NCBI GenBank assembly: GCA_017307375.1
Contig: JAFKFH010000003.1
Location: 186,001-250,000, forward strand
Origin: Alphaproteobacteria bacterium
GTDB taxonomy: Bacteria > Pseudomonadota > Alphaproteobacteria > Ferrovibrionales > Ferrovibrionaceae
Direction: 5' to 3'
Length of the DNA: 64,000 bases
The notes under the pieces were generated by a model that worked only from the letters and a program-made list of their open reading frames with translations, was not told the DNA's origin and ran no database searches. This document shows, piece after piece, positions 42,500 through 53,359 of this stretch. Position numbers and translations under genes: made by a program. Position 1 is the stretch's first letter; each line of letters starts with the position of its first letter.

Positions 42500-42820
42500 T
42501 TAAGGGCGAGCCGGCGGCTCGCCGTCCCGCATGATGCTCTCATGATCCCGGGCTGCATGAATGATGTGCAGCACCTCTATGCCCCGATCAGCCGGCATCG
42601 TTCGATAGTAGATGACATAGTTGCCATGGGGAAAGCGCCGGAGTCCTGGAAAGATGTGGCCGCAATCGCGACCAGAGCGAGGAAAGTCCGCATACCGCCG
42701 GCAGGCCACCTGCAGTTCCAGAACAAAGGCGATGGCGCGGTTCTCGTCGTGCCGAGCAATGTAGTCCGCGATGTCGTCGAAGTCCCCCCGCGCGTCGGGA
42801 TGGAAAAGGACAGGCGGCAT
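42500..42820 (-). CDS. RelE/ParE-type toxin
   Basis: A 106-residue protein. LFHPDARGDFDDIADYIARHD, a middle helix and FPHGNYVIYYRTMPADRGIEVLHIIHAARD are typical of ParE/RelE toxins, which poison gyrase or cleave mRNA on ribosomes. The start ATG 42820 shares its last base with the stop of the antitoxin gene (TAATG), so translation is coupled. The C-terminal basic and aromatic residues are kept, so it is probably active. Confidence 0.87.
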   Translation of the reverse strand: MPPVLFHPDARGDFDDIADYIARHDENRAIAFVLELQVACRRYADFPRSGRDCGHIFPGLRRFPHGNYVIYYRTMPADRGIEVLHIIHAARDHESIMRDGEPPARP

Positions 42821-43062
42821 TATCGGGCCGACTGGCGGGCTTTCTTCTTCGCTTCGATGCGTGCAATAGCGTCGTCGAATACCGTCTCGGCGGGAATTCG
42901 GGATTTGCCGTCAGTGGCACGCGCTTCGATCAGGCGCCGCAACGCCTCGCGCTGCTCGTCATCACTGGCGTCCAGGACGCGCACCTCGACCTGACGGGAG
43001 CCCGCATAGAACCCCAGCGCCTCGGGCAAATCATCGATCGTGGTTCGAATGACGCGGCTCAT
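42820..43062 (-). CDS. Antitoxin of the ParE/RelE pair
   Basis: An 80-residue acidic-to-basic protein with no close family that I recognise. A helix-rich segment (DASDDEQREALRRLIEARATDG) and a basic tail (IARIEAKKKARQSAR) fit a small antitoxin that wraps its toxin. The gene overlaps the toxin by one base and precedes it, as in most type II pairs. ATG 43062 is favoured over GTG 43083. DNA-binding elements are not evident, which is unusual. Confidence 0.72.
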   Translation of the reverse strand: MSRVIRTTIDDLPEALGFYAGSRQVEVRVLDASDDEQREALRRLIEARATDGKSRIPAETVFDDAIARIEAKKKARQSAR

Positions 43063-43117
43063 GCCCGCCACTCTACCCCACATCGTGACGCCCGAGAACA
43101 GCGGCGCTCATGCGGGA

Positions 43118-44254
43118 TCACCCCTTCATGCCGTCCCACATCTCCTTGACCCGGGCGAAGAACCCGGACGTCTCGGGCGAGGTGTCGTCGCCGCCGGCCG
43201 ACTCGAATTCCTCGAGCAGTTCGCGCTGGCGCTTGGACAGGTTCACCGGGGTCTCGACATTGGCCAGCACGTAGAGATCGCCGGTACCGGCGCCCTGCAG
43301 CGCCGGCATGCCCTTGCCCTTCAGGCGGAACTGCTTGCCGGTCTGGGTGCCCGGCGGGATCGTCACCTTGGCGCGGCCGCCGTCGATCGTCGGCACCTCG
43401 ATGACGCCGCCCAGCGCCGCCGTCGTCATCTTGAACGGCACGCGGCAATAAAGATGCATGCCTTCGCGCTTGAACAGGCGGTGGGGGGCGACCGACAGGA
43501 AGATATAGAGGTCGCCGGGCGGCCCGCCGCGGAAGCCGGCCTCGCCCTCGCCCGACACGCGGATCCGGGTGCCGTCCTCGACGCCGGGCGGAATCTGCAC
43601 CTGCAGCGTCTTCTCGCGGTGGACCTGGCCGGCCCCGCCGCACTCCTTGCAGGGATTCTCGATGATGCGGCCGGCGCCGTTGCAGGACGGGCAGGTCCGT
43701 TCGATCGTGAAGAAACCCTGCTGGGCCCGCACCTTGCCGCGGCCCTGGCAGGTCGGACAGGCGATCGGCTTGGAATTGGCGGCGGCGCCCGAGCCGTTGC
43801 AACTGTCGCAGGCGACCGAGGTCGGCACCTTGATCTTGGCCTGCTTGCCGCCGAAGGCTTCCTCCAGCGTCACTTCCAGGTTGTAGCGCAGGTCGGCGCC
43901 GCGCTGCGCGCCGGACGGCCCGCCGCCGCCACGCCGCCCGCCGCCCATGATGTCGCCGAAGAAGCTTTCGAAGATGTCGGAGAACGAGCCCGAGAAGTCG
44001 AAGTCGCCGGGACCGCGGCCGCCCCCGCCCTCGAAGGCGGCATGGCCGAACTGGTCGTAGGCCGCCCGCTTCTGGTCGTCCTTGAGGACTTCGTAGGCCT
44101 CGTTGATTTCCTTGAACTTGCGCTCGGCTTCCTGATCGCCCGGGTTGCGGTCCGGGTGATACTGCATCGCCAGCTTGCGATACGCCTTCTTCAGTTCGTC
44201 GGCCGAACTGCCGCGCTGGACGCCCAGCAGTTCGTAATAGTCTTGCTTCGCCAT
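43118..44254 (-). CDS. dnaJ: Chaperone protein DnaJ
   Basis: A 378-residue type I J-protein. The J domain ([38 protein letters not shown]) has the HPD motif near residues 32-34, followed by a G/F-rich linker (80-120). Four CxxCxGxG zinc motifs lie at about 147-210 ([32 protein letters not shown]), then the two substrate-binding beta domains. It delivers clients to DnaK and stimulates its ATPase. ATG 44254 matches the family start. It lies 87 bases downstream of dnaK. Confidence 0.97.
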   Translation of the reverse strand: MAKQDYYELLGVQRGSSADELKKAYRKLAMQYHPDRNPGDQEAERKFKEINEAYEVLKDDQKRAAYDQFGHAAFEGGGGRGPGDFDFSGSFSDIFESFFGDIMGGGRRGGGGPSGAQRGADLRYNLEVTLEEAFGGKQAKIKVPTSVACDSCNGSGAAANSKPIACPTCQGRGKVRAQQGFFTIERTCPSCNGAGRIIENPCKECGGAGQVHREKTLQVQIPPGVEDGTRIRVSGEGEAGFRGGPPGDLYIFLSVAPHRLFKREGMHLYCRVPFKMTTAALGGVIEVPTIDGGRAKVTIPPGTQTGKQFRLKGKGMPALQGAGTGDLYVLANVETPVNLSKRQRELLEEFESAGGDDTSPETSGFFARVKEMWDGMKG

Positions 44255-44290
44255 CGCGGCGCCCACCCCGGCAGGGCGACTCGATGCAAA

Positions 44291-44318
44291 CGGCCCGCCA
44301 TCTGGCGATGACGGGCCG
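44291..44318 (-). terminator. Hairpin between dnaK and dnaJ
   Basis: Arms CGGCCCG (44291-44297) and CGGGCCG (44312-44318) form a GC stem around a 14-base loop, followed on the minus strand by TTTG. It is probably a partial terminator or mRNA stabiliser that makes DnaK more abundant than DnaJ. Confidence 0.55.
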
Positions 44319-44341
44319 CTAGCCTCAAGCCGCGACTAGAT

Positions 44342-46270
<1,929 letters not shown>

Positions 46271-46391
46271 GGTCTTCCTCTGTGTCTGCGGCAGAAGGAC
46301 CAGGCCCGCGAACGGCGCCGAACCCTTCCCCTACCAGGTCTCAATTCAAGTTTACGGGCGTTTCCCGGCGGGAATTGCCCGAGTTGGCCTC

Positions 46392-46420
46392 TATATATGT
46401 TTGCCCCTTGGCGGCCGCAA
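46392..46420 (-). promoter_or_regulatory. Possible dnaK promoter
   Basis: On the minus strand TTGCGG (46420-46415), a 17-base spacer and TATATA (46397-46392) form a sigma70-like promoter about 115 bases before dnaK. Nearer, CTTGAA (46352-46347) could be a heat-shock -35, but no matching -10 is seen. No CIRCE element is present. Confidence 0.35.
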
Positions 46421-46446
46421 CGGTTTCCCCGTAAAAACCCGCGACA

Positions 46447-47355
46447 ATGCAGAACCAAAATGCGGCGCTTCAGGGATCGGGCGCCCCGCCAGGTACCCGG
46501 ATGGGCATCCTCGCGGGTCTGTCCGCCTATTTCATCTGGGGGATCGCCCCCCTCTACTTCAAGGCCGTGGCCGAAATCCCGCTGTGGGAAGTGCTGGCCC
46601 AGCGGGTCTTCTGGTCGCTGGTGGTCTGCCTGATCTTCCTGGCCGTCCTGCGACGATGGGACGAACTGAAATCGGCCATCGGCAACCCGAAGACGCGCCG
46701 TGCCCTGGCCCTGTCGACCTTGCTGATCACCGTCAACTGGTCGATCTACATCTGGGCGGTGGCCGAGGGCCGGGTGCTGGAGGCGAGCCTCGGCTACTAC
46801 ATCAACCCGCTGCTCAACGTCGCGCTCGGCGTGCTGGTGCTGAAGGAACGGCTGTCGCGCTTCCAGGCGATCGCCGTCGGGCTGGCGGCGCTGGGCGTGC
46901 TGAACCAGGCCGTGGCGCTCGGCCATCCGCCGTGGGTGGCGCTGTCGCTCGGCGTCTCCTTCGCGCTCTATGGCCTGGTGCGCAAGCGCGCCCCGGTGGA
47001 AAGCCTGACCGGGCTGACGGTCGAGACCGGGATCGTCGCGCCGCTGGCGCTCGGCTACATGGTCTGGCTGGGCGCGACCGGGCAGTCGAGCTACGGCGAC
47101 AGCTGGACCACCGACCTGCTGCTGGTCGGGTTCGGGCCGCTGACCGCGGTACCGCTGCTGCTGTTCGCGATCGCCGCGCGCCGGCTGAAGCTGACCACCC
47201 TCGGCTTCATGCAGTACATGGCGCCGACCCTGCAGTTCGTGCTGGCCCTGACGGTGTGGCGCGAGCCCTTCACCTGGGTGCAGGGCATCACCTTCGGGCT
47301 GATCTGGACGGCGCTGGTGTTCTACAGCCTCGACGCCCTCCGCCCCAAGGGGTAG
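46447..47355 (+). CDS. rarD: EamA-family transporter RarD
   Basis: A 302-residue membrane protein with ten helices in two EamA repeats. GILAGLSAYFIWGIAPLYFKAVAEIPLWEVLAQRVFWSL and NWSIYIWAVAEGRVLEASLGYYINPLLNVALGVLVLKERLS are close to E. coli RarD, first linked to chloramphenicol resistance and probably a drug/metabolite exporter. ATG 46447; M19 is an alternative start. The gene is divergent from dnaK and 38 bases before mutM. Confidence 0.92.
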   Translation: MQNQNAALQGSGAPPGTRMGILAGLSAYFIWGIAPLYFKAVAEIPLWEVLAQRVFWSLVVCLIFLAVLRRWDELKSAIGNPKTRRALALSTLLITVNWSIYIWAVAEGRVLEASLGYYINPLLNVALGVLVLKERLSRFQAIAVGLAALGVLNQAVALGHPPWVALSLGVSFALYGLVRKRAPVESLTGLTVETGIVAPLALGYMVWLGATGQSSYGDSWTTDLLLVGFGPLTAVPLLLFAIAARRLKLTTLGFMQYMAPTLQFVLALTVWREPFTWVQGITFGLIWTALVFYSLDALRPKG

Positions 47356-47392
47356 GATTCGGCCGATGTCCCTCCCCCCATCATAGGCGTTC

Positions 47393-48217
47393 ATGCCCGA
47401 GCTTCCCGAGGTCGAAACCGTCGTCCGCGGCCTGAGCCCGCGCCTGACCGGCCGGCGCGTCGCCGAAACGCTGGTGCGCCGCCCGGACCTGCGCCGCCCG
47501 TTCCCGCCCGCCCTGGCCGAGCGGCTGACCGGCCGGAGCATCGCGCGGGTCAGGCGGCGGGCCAAGTACATCCTGGTCGACCTCGACGGCGGCGAGACGC
47601 TGATCGCCCATCTCGGCATGTCCGGGCGGATGTATATCGAGGACCGGCCGCGTACCGCGTTCGGCACCCACGACCACCTGGTCTTCACGCTGGACGACGG
47701 CACCTGCATCACCTTCAACGATGCCCGCCGCTTCGGCCTGGTCGAGCTGGGGCAGACCGATGCGCTGGAGCAGCATGCGCTGTTCCGCGACCTGGGGCCG
47801 GAGCCGCTGTCGAACCAGTTCAACGCGGCCGTGCTGTCGGCGGCGCTGAAGGACCGGAAGACCCCGATCAAGGCCGCGCTGCTCGACCAGCGGGTGGTGG
47901 CGGGGCTGGGCAACATCTATGTCTGCGAGGCGCTGTTCCGCGCCCGGATCAGCCCGACGCGGGAAGCCGCGACCGTCGCCGGCAAGCGGGCCGAGGCCCT
48001 GGTGCCCGAGATCGTCGCGGTGCTGGGCGAGGCGATCGCGGCCGGCGGCTCGTCGCTGCGCGACTACGTCCAGGCCAGCGGCGAACTCGGCTATTTCCAG
48101 TCGCGTTTCCAGGTCTACGACCGCGAGAACGAACCCTGCGTCGCCTGCGAACGGCCGGTCGGACGGCTGGTCCAGTCGGGCCGGTCGACCTTTTTCTGCC
48201 GCCATTGCCAGCGCTGA
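47393..48217 (+). CDS. mutM: Formamidopyrimidine-DNA glycosylase
   Basis: A 274-residue repair enzyme that excises 8-oxoguanine and formamidopyrimidines. [14 protein letters not shown] provides the catalytic Pro1/Glu2 after Met removal; [11 protein letters not shown] and NDARRFG are family motifs; [18 protein letters not shown] is the H2TH element; [25 protein letters not shown] is the C-terminal zinc finger. Confidence 0.97.
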   Translation: MPELPEVETVVRGLSPRLTGRRVAETLVRRPDLRRPFPPALAERLTGRSIARVRRRAKYILVDLDGGETLIAHLGMSGRMYIEDRPRTAFGTHDHLVFTLDDGTCITFNDARRFGLVELGQTDALEQHALFRDLGPEPLSNQFNAAVLSAALKDRKTPIKAALLDQRVVAGLGNIYVCEALFRARISPTREAATVAGKRAEALVPEIVAVLGEAIAAGGSSLRDYVQASGELGYFQSRFQVYDRENEPCVACERPVGRLVQSGRSTFFCRHCQR

Positions 48218-48239
48218 GCGGCCGGACTAGCCTGACCCC

Positions 48240-48587
48240 ATGAGGCTCGCCATCGCCATTGCCGCCCTGATGCTTGCCGCGACCACGGTCGCGGCCGCCG
48301 CCGGCGGCTTCCTGTCGGTGGCCGACGACGTGCCGCTGATGCCCGGCCTGACCGAAAAGCCCGGCGCCGTGGTCTTCGACAAGCCCGACGGCCGCATCGT
48401 CGAGGTCGACGCCGCAGGCCCGGTCCAGCGCCGCCGGGTCGAGGAATTCTACGAGGCCGCGCTGCCCCAGCTTGGCTGGGCGCGGGATCGCGAGGGCGCC
48501 TTCGCCCGCGAGAACGAGCGCCTGTCGCTCGGCTTCACCGGCCGCGACGGCCAGCTGGTCGTCCATATCGCCATCGCGCCGCGCTGA
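48240..48587 (+). CDS. Small secreted protein of unknown function
   Basis: A 115-residue protein with a signal peptide (residues 1-20, TTVAAA-AGG) and a compact domain: [50 protein letters not shown]. The final [25 protein letters not shown] is beta-rich. The pattern is shared by short periplasmic proteins next to mutM or enoyl-CoA hydratase in alphaproteobacteria, with no known activity. It lies between mutM and the hydratase, in the same direction. Confidence 0.75.
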   Translation: MRLAIAIAALMLAATTVAAAAGGFLSVADDVPLMPGLTEKPGAVVFDKPDGRIVEVDAAGPVQRRRVEEFYEAALPQLGWARDREGAFARENERLSLGFTGRDGQLVVHIAIAPR

Positions 48588-48642
48588 CGGCCAGAACCGT
48601 TCCGACCGAACAAGCAGACCCAGGAAAGAGGGGGAGAGAGAC

Positions 48643-49422
48643 ATGACCACCTACGAGACACTGATCGTCGAGACCAGGGGCGCCGTCGGGCTGATCCGGC
48701 TGAACCGGCCGGAAGCGCTGAACGCGCTGAACTCGACGCTGGTCAAGGAGCTGGAGCAGGCCCTGAACGCGTTCGAGGCCGACGAGGCCATCGGCGCCGT
48801 GGTGCTGACCGGCTCGGAAAAGGCGTTCGCCGCCGGGGCCGACATCAAGGAGATGCAGTCCCGCGACTTCATGGACGTCTATCTGAACGACTTCATCACC
48901 CGCCACTGGACCCGGGTGTCGACCACCCGCAAGCCGGTGATCGCGGCGGTGGCCGGCTTCGCGCTGGGCGGCGGCTGCGAGATGGCGATGATGTGCGACT
49001 TCATCATCGCCGCCGAGAACGCCAAGTTCGGCCAGCCCGAAATCAAGCTCGGCACGATCCCGGGCGCCGGCGGCACCCAGCGCCTGACCCGCTTCGTCGG
49101 CAAGTCGAAGGCGATGGACCTGTGCCTCACCGGCCGCATGATGGATGCCGCCGAGGCCGAGCGCTGCGGCCTGGTCAGCCGGGTGGTGCCGGTCGACAAG
49201 CTGCTCGACGAGGCGCTGAAGGCCGCGTCCGACATCGCCGCGCTGTCGCGCCCGGTGGTGATGATGGCCAAGGAATGCGTCAACCGCGCCTTCGAGACCA
49301 CGCTGGCCGAGGGCATCCTGTTCGAGCGCCGCGTGTTCCACTCGACCTTCGCCACCGAAGACCAGAAGGAAGGCATGGCCGCCTTCGCCGCCAAGCGGAA
49401 GGCCGAGTTCAAGCATCGCTGA
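48643..49422 (+). CDS. Enoyl-CoA hydratase
   Basis: A 259-residue crotonase-fold enzyme that hydrates 2-enoyl-CoA in fatty-acid oxidation. [11 protein letters not shown] and [15 protein letters not shown] form the CoA oxyanion hole; Glu in [20 protein letters not shown] is catalytic. The ATG at 48643 follows a GGGGGAGAGAG ribosome site. It precedes rpsT, which has its own promoter, so the two are not necessarily co-transcribed. Confidence 0.93.
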   Translation: MTTYETLIVETRGAVGLIRLNRPEALNALNSTLVKELEQALNAFEADEAIGAVVLTGSEKAFAAGADIKEMQSRDFMDVYLNDFITRHWTRVSTTRKPVIAAVAGFALGGGCEMAMMCDFIIAAENAKFGQPEIKLGTIPGAGGTQRLTRFVGKSKAMDLCLTGRMMDAAEAERCGLVSRVVPVDKLLDEALKAASDIAALSRPVVMMAKECVNRAFETTLAEGILFERRVFHSTFATEDQKEGMAAFAAKRKAEFKHR

Positions 49423-49445
49423 GAGGTGCTTGAAACAGAATCCAT

Positions 49446-49474
49446 TTGACGCTCAGGGGGCAGGTGGGTATAAG
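49446..49474 (+). promoter_or_regulatory. Sigma70 promoter of rpsT
   Basis: TTGACG (49446-49451), a 17-base spacer and TATAAG (49469-49474) lie 46 bases before the rpsT start codon. The sequence and spacing are close to consensus, as expected for a ribosomal protein gene. Confidence 0.82.
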
Positions 49475-49519
49475 CCTGCCCCTCGCAAGGTTCACTCGCG
49501 TATTCGGAAAGAATTGCCC

Positions 49520-49795
49520 ATGGCCAACCACAAGTCGGCGGAAAAGCGTGCCCGTCAGACCATCAAGCGGACCGAGGTCAATCGTGCCCGCCGCTCGCGC
49601 ATCCGTTCCGCCGTCAAGAAGGTCGAGCTGGCGATCGCCGGCGGCGACGCCGCCGCGGCCCAGGCCGCGCTGAAGCTGGCGCAGCCGGAACTCGATCGTG
49701 GCGTCTCCAAGGGCGTGCTGCAGGCCGGCACCGCCTCGCGCAAGCTGTCGCGGCTCAACGCCCGCGTCCGCTCGCTGGCCCAGCCCGCGCAGTAA
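49520..49795 (+). CDS. rpsT: 30S ribosomal protein S20
   Basis: A 91-residue basic protein that binds 16S r[39 protein letters not shown] is the highly conserved start; [24 protein letters not shown] forms the end. ATG 49520 is the family start; the upstream extension of the frame runs through the promoter and is not translated. It is followed by a strong terminator. Confidence 0.98.
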   Translation: MANHKSAEKRARQTIKRTEVNRARRSRIRSAVKKVELAIAGGDAAAAQAALKLAQPELDRGVSKGVLQAGTASRKLSRLNARVRSLAQPAQ

Positions 49796-49823
49796 TTCCG
49801 CTTCCGGTTTCCGGGACGGTCGG

Positions 49824-49850
49824 GCCGCGCCCCTCAGGGCGCGGCTTTTT
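49824..49850 (+). terminator. Intrinsic terminator of rpsT
   Basis: Arms GCCGCGCCC (49824-49832) and GGGCGCGGC (49837-49845) with loop CTCA are followed by five T (49846-49850). The hairpin overlaps the stop of the convergent LysR gene, whose end is at 49834. Confidence 0.9.
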
Positions 49851-50769
49851 GCGTTGCCCTGCTTTCCCGATAGGGCGGGCCGTCCCAATAGGGCGGATCG
49901 CCGAACGCCCGCCGCAGATGCTCGCCCAGCGCGCGCAGCTTGGCCGACGGCCGGCGGCCTTCCGGATGCGCCAGGAAGATGAACTCGGGTTCGGCCGACA
50001 GGCCGATGTCGATCACCGCGAGATGCCCGTCCGCGACCGCCGCGTGGACGACGAACATCGGCAGCAGCGCGATCCCCAGCCCCGCCATCGCGGCATCGCG
50101 CATCATGTCGCCGTGATTGACCCGCAAGGCCGTTTCGGCCCGCACGATCACCGTGCCGCCCGCCCCGGGAAACCGCCAGTCGGCAACGCCGCGATTGGTA
50201 TAGAAGATGCCGCGATGACCTTCGAGGGCGGCGGCATCCGACGGCAGACCGGCGCGGGCGAGATAGCCCGGGCTGGCGACCAGGACCCGCCGGCTGGTGG
50301 CCAGCCGCCAGGCGATCAGCCGGGAATCCGCCATCACCCCATGGCGCAGCACGGCATCGTAGCCGTCCGTCACGTCGACCCGGCGATCGTCGAGTTCCAG
50401 GGCCAGCTCGATCCGCGGATGGCGGGCCAGGAACGGGTAGAGCGCCGGGCCGAGATGCATCCGCCCGAAGGTCACCGGCGCCGATAGCCGCAAGGGGCCG
50501 ACCAGGTCGCCGCGCCGCTCGGCCAGGTCGGCCGCCGCCGCCTCGACCTCGCGCACGATCCGGCCCGCGCGGTCGAGGAAGACCTGGCCATCCTCGGTCA
50601 GCGCCAGCCGGCGGGTGGTGCGGCGCACCAGCGTCGTGCCGAGCATCCGTTCCAGTTCGGCCAGGCGTTCGCTGACCACCGACTTCGCCAGATGCAGCCG
50701 CCGCGCCGCCTCGGAGATCGAGCCGGCCTCGGCCACCGCGACGAAGGCTGCAATGCCGTCGAGCTTCAT
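49834..50769 (-). CDS. LysR-family transcriptional regulator
   Basis: A 311-residue regulator with a LysR DNA-binding domain (MKLDGIAAFVAVAEAGSISEAARRLHLAKSVVSERLAELERMLGTTLVRRTTRRLALTEDG) and an effector domain (GPLRLSAPVTFGRMHLGPAL...). It is divergent from the SDR gene across 105 bases, the classic layout in which the regulator controls its neighbour. The effector is unknown. Its last codons lie inside the rpsT terminator hairpin. Confidence 0.92.
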   Translation of the reverse strand: MKLDGIAAFVAVAEAGSISEAARRLHLAKSVVSERLAELERMLGTTLVRRTTRRLALTEDGQVFLDRAGRIVREVEAAAADLAERRGDLVGPLRLSAPVTFGRMHLGPALYPFLARHPRIELALELDDRRVDVTDGYDAVLRHGVMADSRLIAWRLATSRRVLVASPGYLARAGLPSDAAALEGHRGIFYTNRGVADWRFPGAGGTVIVRAETALRVNHGDMMRDAAMAGLGIALLPMFVVHAAVADGHLAVIDIGLSAEPEFIFLAHPEGRRPSAKLRALGEHLRRAFGDPPYWDGPPYRESRATQKAAP

Positions 50770-50770
50770 T

Positions 50771-50819
50771 GTTCGGTATTCCCGGAAATCAGTTCCAGGA
50801 TTTGCAGACTAATCCGAAC
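50771..50819. promoter_or_regulatory. Possible LysR binding region
   Basis: Between the divergent LysR and SDR genes are GTTCGG (50771-50776) and its complement CCGAAC (50814-50819), and a palindrome TTCCCGGAA (50780-50788). LysR proteins bind T-N11-A sites in such intervals; which of these is used cannot be decided. Confidence 0.35.
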
Positions 50820-50874
50820 GCCGGGCCCATGCCATCTTCGACCCATCGACAGACACGGACAAAGGAACAGTGTC

Positions 50875-51624
50875 ATGAACAGGTTGAACGGCAAGCGTGC
50901 CCTGGTCACCGGCGGCACCAGCGGCATCGGGCTGGAAACCGCCCGCCAGTTCCAGGCCGAGGGGGCGCGGGTCGCCGTCACCGGCACGAACCCCGACACG
51001 CTGGCCGCGGCCCGCGACGTGCTCGGCCCGGATGCCGTGCTGATCCGCGCCGACGCCGCCGACATCGCGGCCCAGCGGACCGTGGCCCGGACGGTCGCGG
51101 ATGCCTTCGGCGGGCTCGACGTCGTCTTCGTCAATGCCGGCATCGCCGAGTTCCGCCCGGTGGACCAGTGGGACGAACAAGGCTGGGACCGGTCGTTCGG
51201 CATCAACCTGAAAGGCCCGTTCTTCCTGATGCAGGCCCTGCTGCCGGTGCTGGCCAATCCCGCTTCGGTTGTCTTCAACACCTCGGTCAACGCCCATATC
51301 GGCATGCCCAACTCGTCGATCTATGCCGCCACCAAGGCCGGGCTGCTGTCGCTCGCCCGGACCTTGTCGGGCGAACTGGTCGGGCGCGGCATCCGCGTCA
51401 ACGCGGTCAGCCCGGGCCCGGTCGCCACGCCGCTCTACGACAAGTTCGGGCTGGGCGCGGCCGAAAAGCAGGCGATGGCGGCATCGATCCTGACCCAGGT
51501 GCCGGCGGGCCGCTTCGGCAATCCCGCCGAAATCGCCAAGGCGGTCGTCTTCCTCGCCTCCGACGAGGCCGCCTTCACCGTCGGTGCCGAACTGATCGTC
51601 GACGGCGGCATGACCACGCTGTGA
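50875..51624 (+). CDS. SDR-family oxidoreductase
   Basis: A 249-residue short-chain dehydrogenase. VTGGTSGIGLETAR (10-23) binds NAD(P); VNAGIAEF, the serine in NTSVNAH and YAATKAG give the catalytic Asn-Ser-Tyr-Lys set. DGGMTTL ends it. The substrate is not predictable. ATG 50875 follows AAAGGA. Controlled presumably by the divergent LysR gene. Confidence 0.9.
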   Translation: MNRLNGKRALVTGGTSGIGLETARQFQAEGARVAVTGTNPDTLAAARDVLGPDAVLIRADAADIAAQRTVARTVADAFGGLDVVFVNAGIAEFRPVDQWDEQGWDRSFGINLKGPFFLMQALLPVLANPASVVFNTSVNAHIGMPNSSIYAATKAGLLSLARTLSGELVGRGIRVNAVSPGPVATPLYDKFGLGAAEKQAMAASILTQVPAGRFGNPAEIAKAVVFLASDEAAFTVGAELIVDGGMTTL

Positions 51625-51700
51625 CCGCCGGGGCGGGCCGTTACAATTCATCACCGCTTAATGAATTGGCAGCGGCCCGCCCCTCGGCCACAATCGCGGC

Positions 51701-53359
51701 ATGGGCAGATCGTCTCTCGGAAAACCATCGCTGGGGTTGCGCGCGATCGTCGCCGGCACGATCGCCCTGGTCGCCGCCGGCCTGACGCTGATCGGCGGCA
51801 TCACCGCGTCGATCACCGCCAAGGCGATGCTGGAACGCGAGATCGGCGGCTCGCTCGCCGGCATCGCCCATTCGATGATGCAGAAGCTCGACCACGACAT
51901 GTGGCACCGGGCGGTGCAGGTCGCGGTGCTGTCCCGCCTCGATTCGATCCGGGATCCGGCCCAGGCCCAGCAACTGATCGACGAACTGACCCAGCGTGAC
52001 CCCACCCTGGCCTGGGCCGGGGTCACCGACGTGTCGGGCACGGTCACCGCGGGCAGCCGCGGCATTCTGGTCGGCCGCGACATCTCGGCCCGGCCGGTCC
52101 ATGCCGAGGGGCTGAAGGGTCCGTTCATCGGCGACGTCCACGACGCGGTGACGCTGGCGAACCTGCTGCCCAACCCGACCGGCGAGCCGATGAAGTTCGT
52201 CGATGTCTCGGCACCGCTGCGCGATGCCACCGGCAAGGCGGCCGGCGTGCTGGCGCTTCACTATTCCTGGACCTGGGCGCGGCAGGCGATCGCCACCCTG
52301 GCCCAACCCTATGCCGACCTGCAGGGCCTTGCCGTCTATGTGGTCTCCGCCGACCGGCATGTCATCCTCGGCCCCGACGGCAGCTTCGGCGGCGAACTCG
52401 ATCTGGCGACCCTCAAGACCATCGGCAAGCTCAAGCCCGGCTGGGGGGTCGAGACCTGGCCCGACGGCGTCAGCTACGTGACCGGCGCGGCCCCGTCGAC
52501 CGGGGTGATGGATTTCCCCGGCTTCGGCTGGACGGTGATCGTGCGCCAGCCGGCGGCCATCGCCTTCGCCCCGGCCGCCACGCTGCAGCACGGCTTCCTG
52601 ATCGCCGGCCTCGTCTTCGTCATCCTGTTCTCGGCGGTCGGCTGGTTTGCCGCCGGCCTGATCGCCCGCCCGCTCGAACGCATTGCCGAGGCGGCCGGCC
52701 GGCTGCGCCGCCAGGAGGCGGGTGCGGCGATCCCGAGCGTCGACGGCCCGCGCGAGGTGCGCGAGCTGGCCCGGTCGCTGCAGGATCTGGTCATCACGCT
52801 GATGCGCAAGGATGTCGCGCTGGCCAAGCTGCAGGATGCCGCCCATCACGATCCGCTGACCGGGCTGCCCAACCGGCGGTTCTTCGAGAACTATCTCGAC
52901 GTCGTCGCGGCCCGGCCAAGCGAAGGCGCGCTGGTGGTGATGGGCCTGGACCTCGACGGCTTCAAACCGATCAACGACCAGCACGGCCACGCCGTCGGCG
53001 ACATCGTGCTGAAGCAGACCGCGCTGCGCCTGGCCGGCTGCCTGCGCGGCAACGACGTGGTCGCCCGGCTGGGCGGCGACGAATTCACCGTACTGATCCA
53101 GGCCGGGGCGGAAGCCGGCCGCACCGGGCTCGACATGGCCGCCCGGCTGATCGAGGCGGTCAACCAGCCGATCCTGGTCGGCGGCCACATGCTGCGCATC
53201 GGCTGCAGCATCGGGCTGGCCCATTGGCCGGCCGACGACACCGACATCCGCAAGGTGGCCGAAATGGCCGATGCCGCGCTCTACGTCGCCAAGCGCTCGG
53301 GCAAGAACCAGGCCTGCGTCCACGGCGCGCCGGGCGCGCGGGACAGCGCGGTGGCGTGA
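51701..53359 (+). CDS. Membrane-bound diguanylate cyclase with CHASE-type sensor
   Basis: A 552-residue protein. Two membrane helices (about 14-36 and 303-328) enclose a periplasmic CHASE4/Cache-type sensor; a HAMP region follows (329-380). The catalytic GGDEF motif is at 458-462 in DVVARLGGDEFTV, and RxxD (RGND) five residues before is the c-di-GMP inhibition site, so product feedback is likely. It makes cyclic di-GMP in response to an unknown external signal and may control the surface glycans or motility. It overlaps the porin gene by four bases. Confidence 0.92.
   Translation: MGRSSLGKPSLGLRAIVAGTIALVAAGLTLIGGITASITAKAMLEREIGGSLAGIAHSMMQKLDHDMWHRAVQVAVLSRLDSIRDPAQAQQLIDELTQRDPTLAWAGVTDVSGTVTAGSRGILVGRDISARPVHAEGLKGPFIGDVHDAVTLANLLPNPTGEPMKFVDVSAPLRDATGKAAGVLALHYSWTWARQAIATLAQPYADLQGLAVYVVSADRHVILGPDGSFGGELDLATLKTIGKLKPGWGVETWPDGVSYVTGAAPSTGVMDFPGFGWTVIVRQPAAIAFAPAATLQHGFLIAGLVFVILFSAVGWFAAGLIARPLERIAEAAGRLRRQEAGAAIPSVDGPREVRELARSLQDLVITLMRKDVALAKLQDAAHHDPLTGLPNRRFFENYLDVVAARPSEGALVVMGLDLDGFKPINDQHGHAVGDIVLKQTALRLAGCLRGNDVVARLGGDEFTVLIQAGAEAGRTGLDMAARLIEAVNQPILVGGHMLRIGCSIGLAHWPADDTDIRKVAEMADAALYVAKRSGKNQACVHGAPGARDSAVA

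Noticed and set aside
46271-46446. CIRCE or clear heat-shock promoter before dnaK
   Set aside because: No TTAGCACTC-N9-GAGTGCTAA repeat; a CTTGAA is present but without a matching -10 at proper distance.
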